This document shows positions 6,091-6,474 of a stretch of DNA of 6,474 nt, one piece after another. The notes below the pieces were generated by a model. The model was not told where the DNA came from, did no database searches, and worked only from the letters and a program-made list of their open reading frames with translations. The number at the start of each line of letters is the position of its first letter. Within the stretch, counting starts at the first letter, position 1. This DNA is from Bacillota bacterium (GTDB lineage: Bacteria > Bacillota > Clostridia > Clostridiales > Clostridiaceae): positions 1 through 6,474 of the forward strand of contig JAJYBA010000093.1 in the NCBI GenBank assembly GCA_021779235.1, in the 5' to 3' direction. Made by a program: the position numbers and the translations under genes.

Positions 6091-6411
6091 ATGATGGGAA
6101 CTACGAAATATTATGATATTAAAATTACAGTTTTAAAGAAACTTGAAATAGGAGATATTCATACAGAATATGCAGCAGAAGGTGTACATACTACTTGTTT
6201 AAAGTATAAAGAGGGACAAGAGTATGTGTCTAAAAATTGTAGCAAACCGGATGGTTTTTGCAGTTGGGCATGGGCAGGAGTTCAAGATAAGATAGTATTT
6301 TTAGCATTAGGACATGATTACCCTTGGATAAAGCAAAAGGGAACTGAAATTTTCTGTTGTGCTGATGGACTACATCCTGTTCTTTATAAATTACAAAGAA
6401 TAATTTCATAA
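6091..6411 (+). CDS. TIGR04076-type small cysteine-containing protein
   Basis: A 106-residue soluble protein that fits the TIGR04076 family, whose function is not known to me. Features typical of the family are the N-terminal strand KITVLKK, the segment YKEGQEYV, the signature PDGFCSWAWAGVQDKI (residues 53-68), the tract ALGHDYPWIKQKGTEIFCCADGLHPVLYKL, and the short C-terminus. Cysteines are at 36, 50, 57, 89 and 90; C36, C57 and the C89-C90 pair lie in the family's conserved positions as I remember them and could bind a metal or act in redox chemistry (inference). Two adjacent ATG codons, 6091 and 6094, are possible starts; GGGGGAAG (6079-6086) serves either. It stands alone behind its own promoter, and no clear terminator lies in the 63 bases left in the window. 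Confidence 0.85.
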   Translation: MMGTTKYYDIKITVLKKLEIGDIHTEYAAEGVHTTCLKYKEGQEYVSKNCSKPDGFCSWAWAGVQDKIVFLALGHDYPWIKQKGTEIFCCADGLHPVLYKLQRIIS

Positions 6412-6474
6412 AAATTTATTTGCATTTTACGTAGCGTAAGCATTTATACTCAATCTTATATCAGTGAAATTTTC

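Noticed and set aside
6421..6443. Possible terminator after the TIGR04076-like gene (TTACG/CGTAA)
   Set aside because: Five base pairs plus a bulged extension and no run of T afterwards; not enough for a terminator call.

Overview
The window looks like a chromosomal segment of a low-G+C Gram-positive bacterium, most likely Clostridium or a close relative. It is A+T-rich, has strong AGGAGG-type ribosome sites, places groEL beside guaB-guaA under a guanine riboswitch, and carries a membrane protein resembling the clostridial/bacillar CBO0543 family. The assignment rests on these traits only; no database search was possible.

Left part (1-942): the C-terminal half of the chaperonin gene groEL enters from the left edge and ends at a 17-bp-stem intrinsic terminator.

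Centre (1044-4726): a purine (GMP) synthesis unit. A consensus promoter drives a leader of about 500 nt, then guaB (IMP dehydrogenase) and guaA (GMP synthase), closed by an intrinsic terminator. The two enzymes convert IMP to XMP to GMP. The leader begins with a guanine-type purine riboswitch whose aptamer, antiterminator and terminator can all be paired by eye. Guanine binding should therefore shut off the operon that makes GMP. Between the riboswitch terminator and guaB lie another 340 nt without a credible gene. They contain a second, unexplained set of long and partly alternative stems (1355-1502), the most interesting RNA signal here. A 19-bp tandem duplication covers the guaB stop codon, and guaA starts at TTG.

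Right part (4904-6411): accessory material. On the minus strand, from high to low coordinates, there is a decayed small membrane-protein gene (pseudogene, 5735-5968), then a five-helix CBO0543-like membrane protein (5277-5726), then a 57-aa unrecognised small protein with a perfect ribosome site and its own terminator (4945-5118). A second reading frame overlapping the small protein also looks coding. Divergently, on the plus strand, a well-formed promoter drives a 106-aa cysteine-containing protein of the TIGR04076 type, of unknown function.

No tRNA, rRNA, CRISPR array, complete insertion sequence or replication origin was seen.
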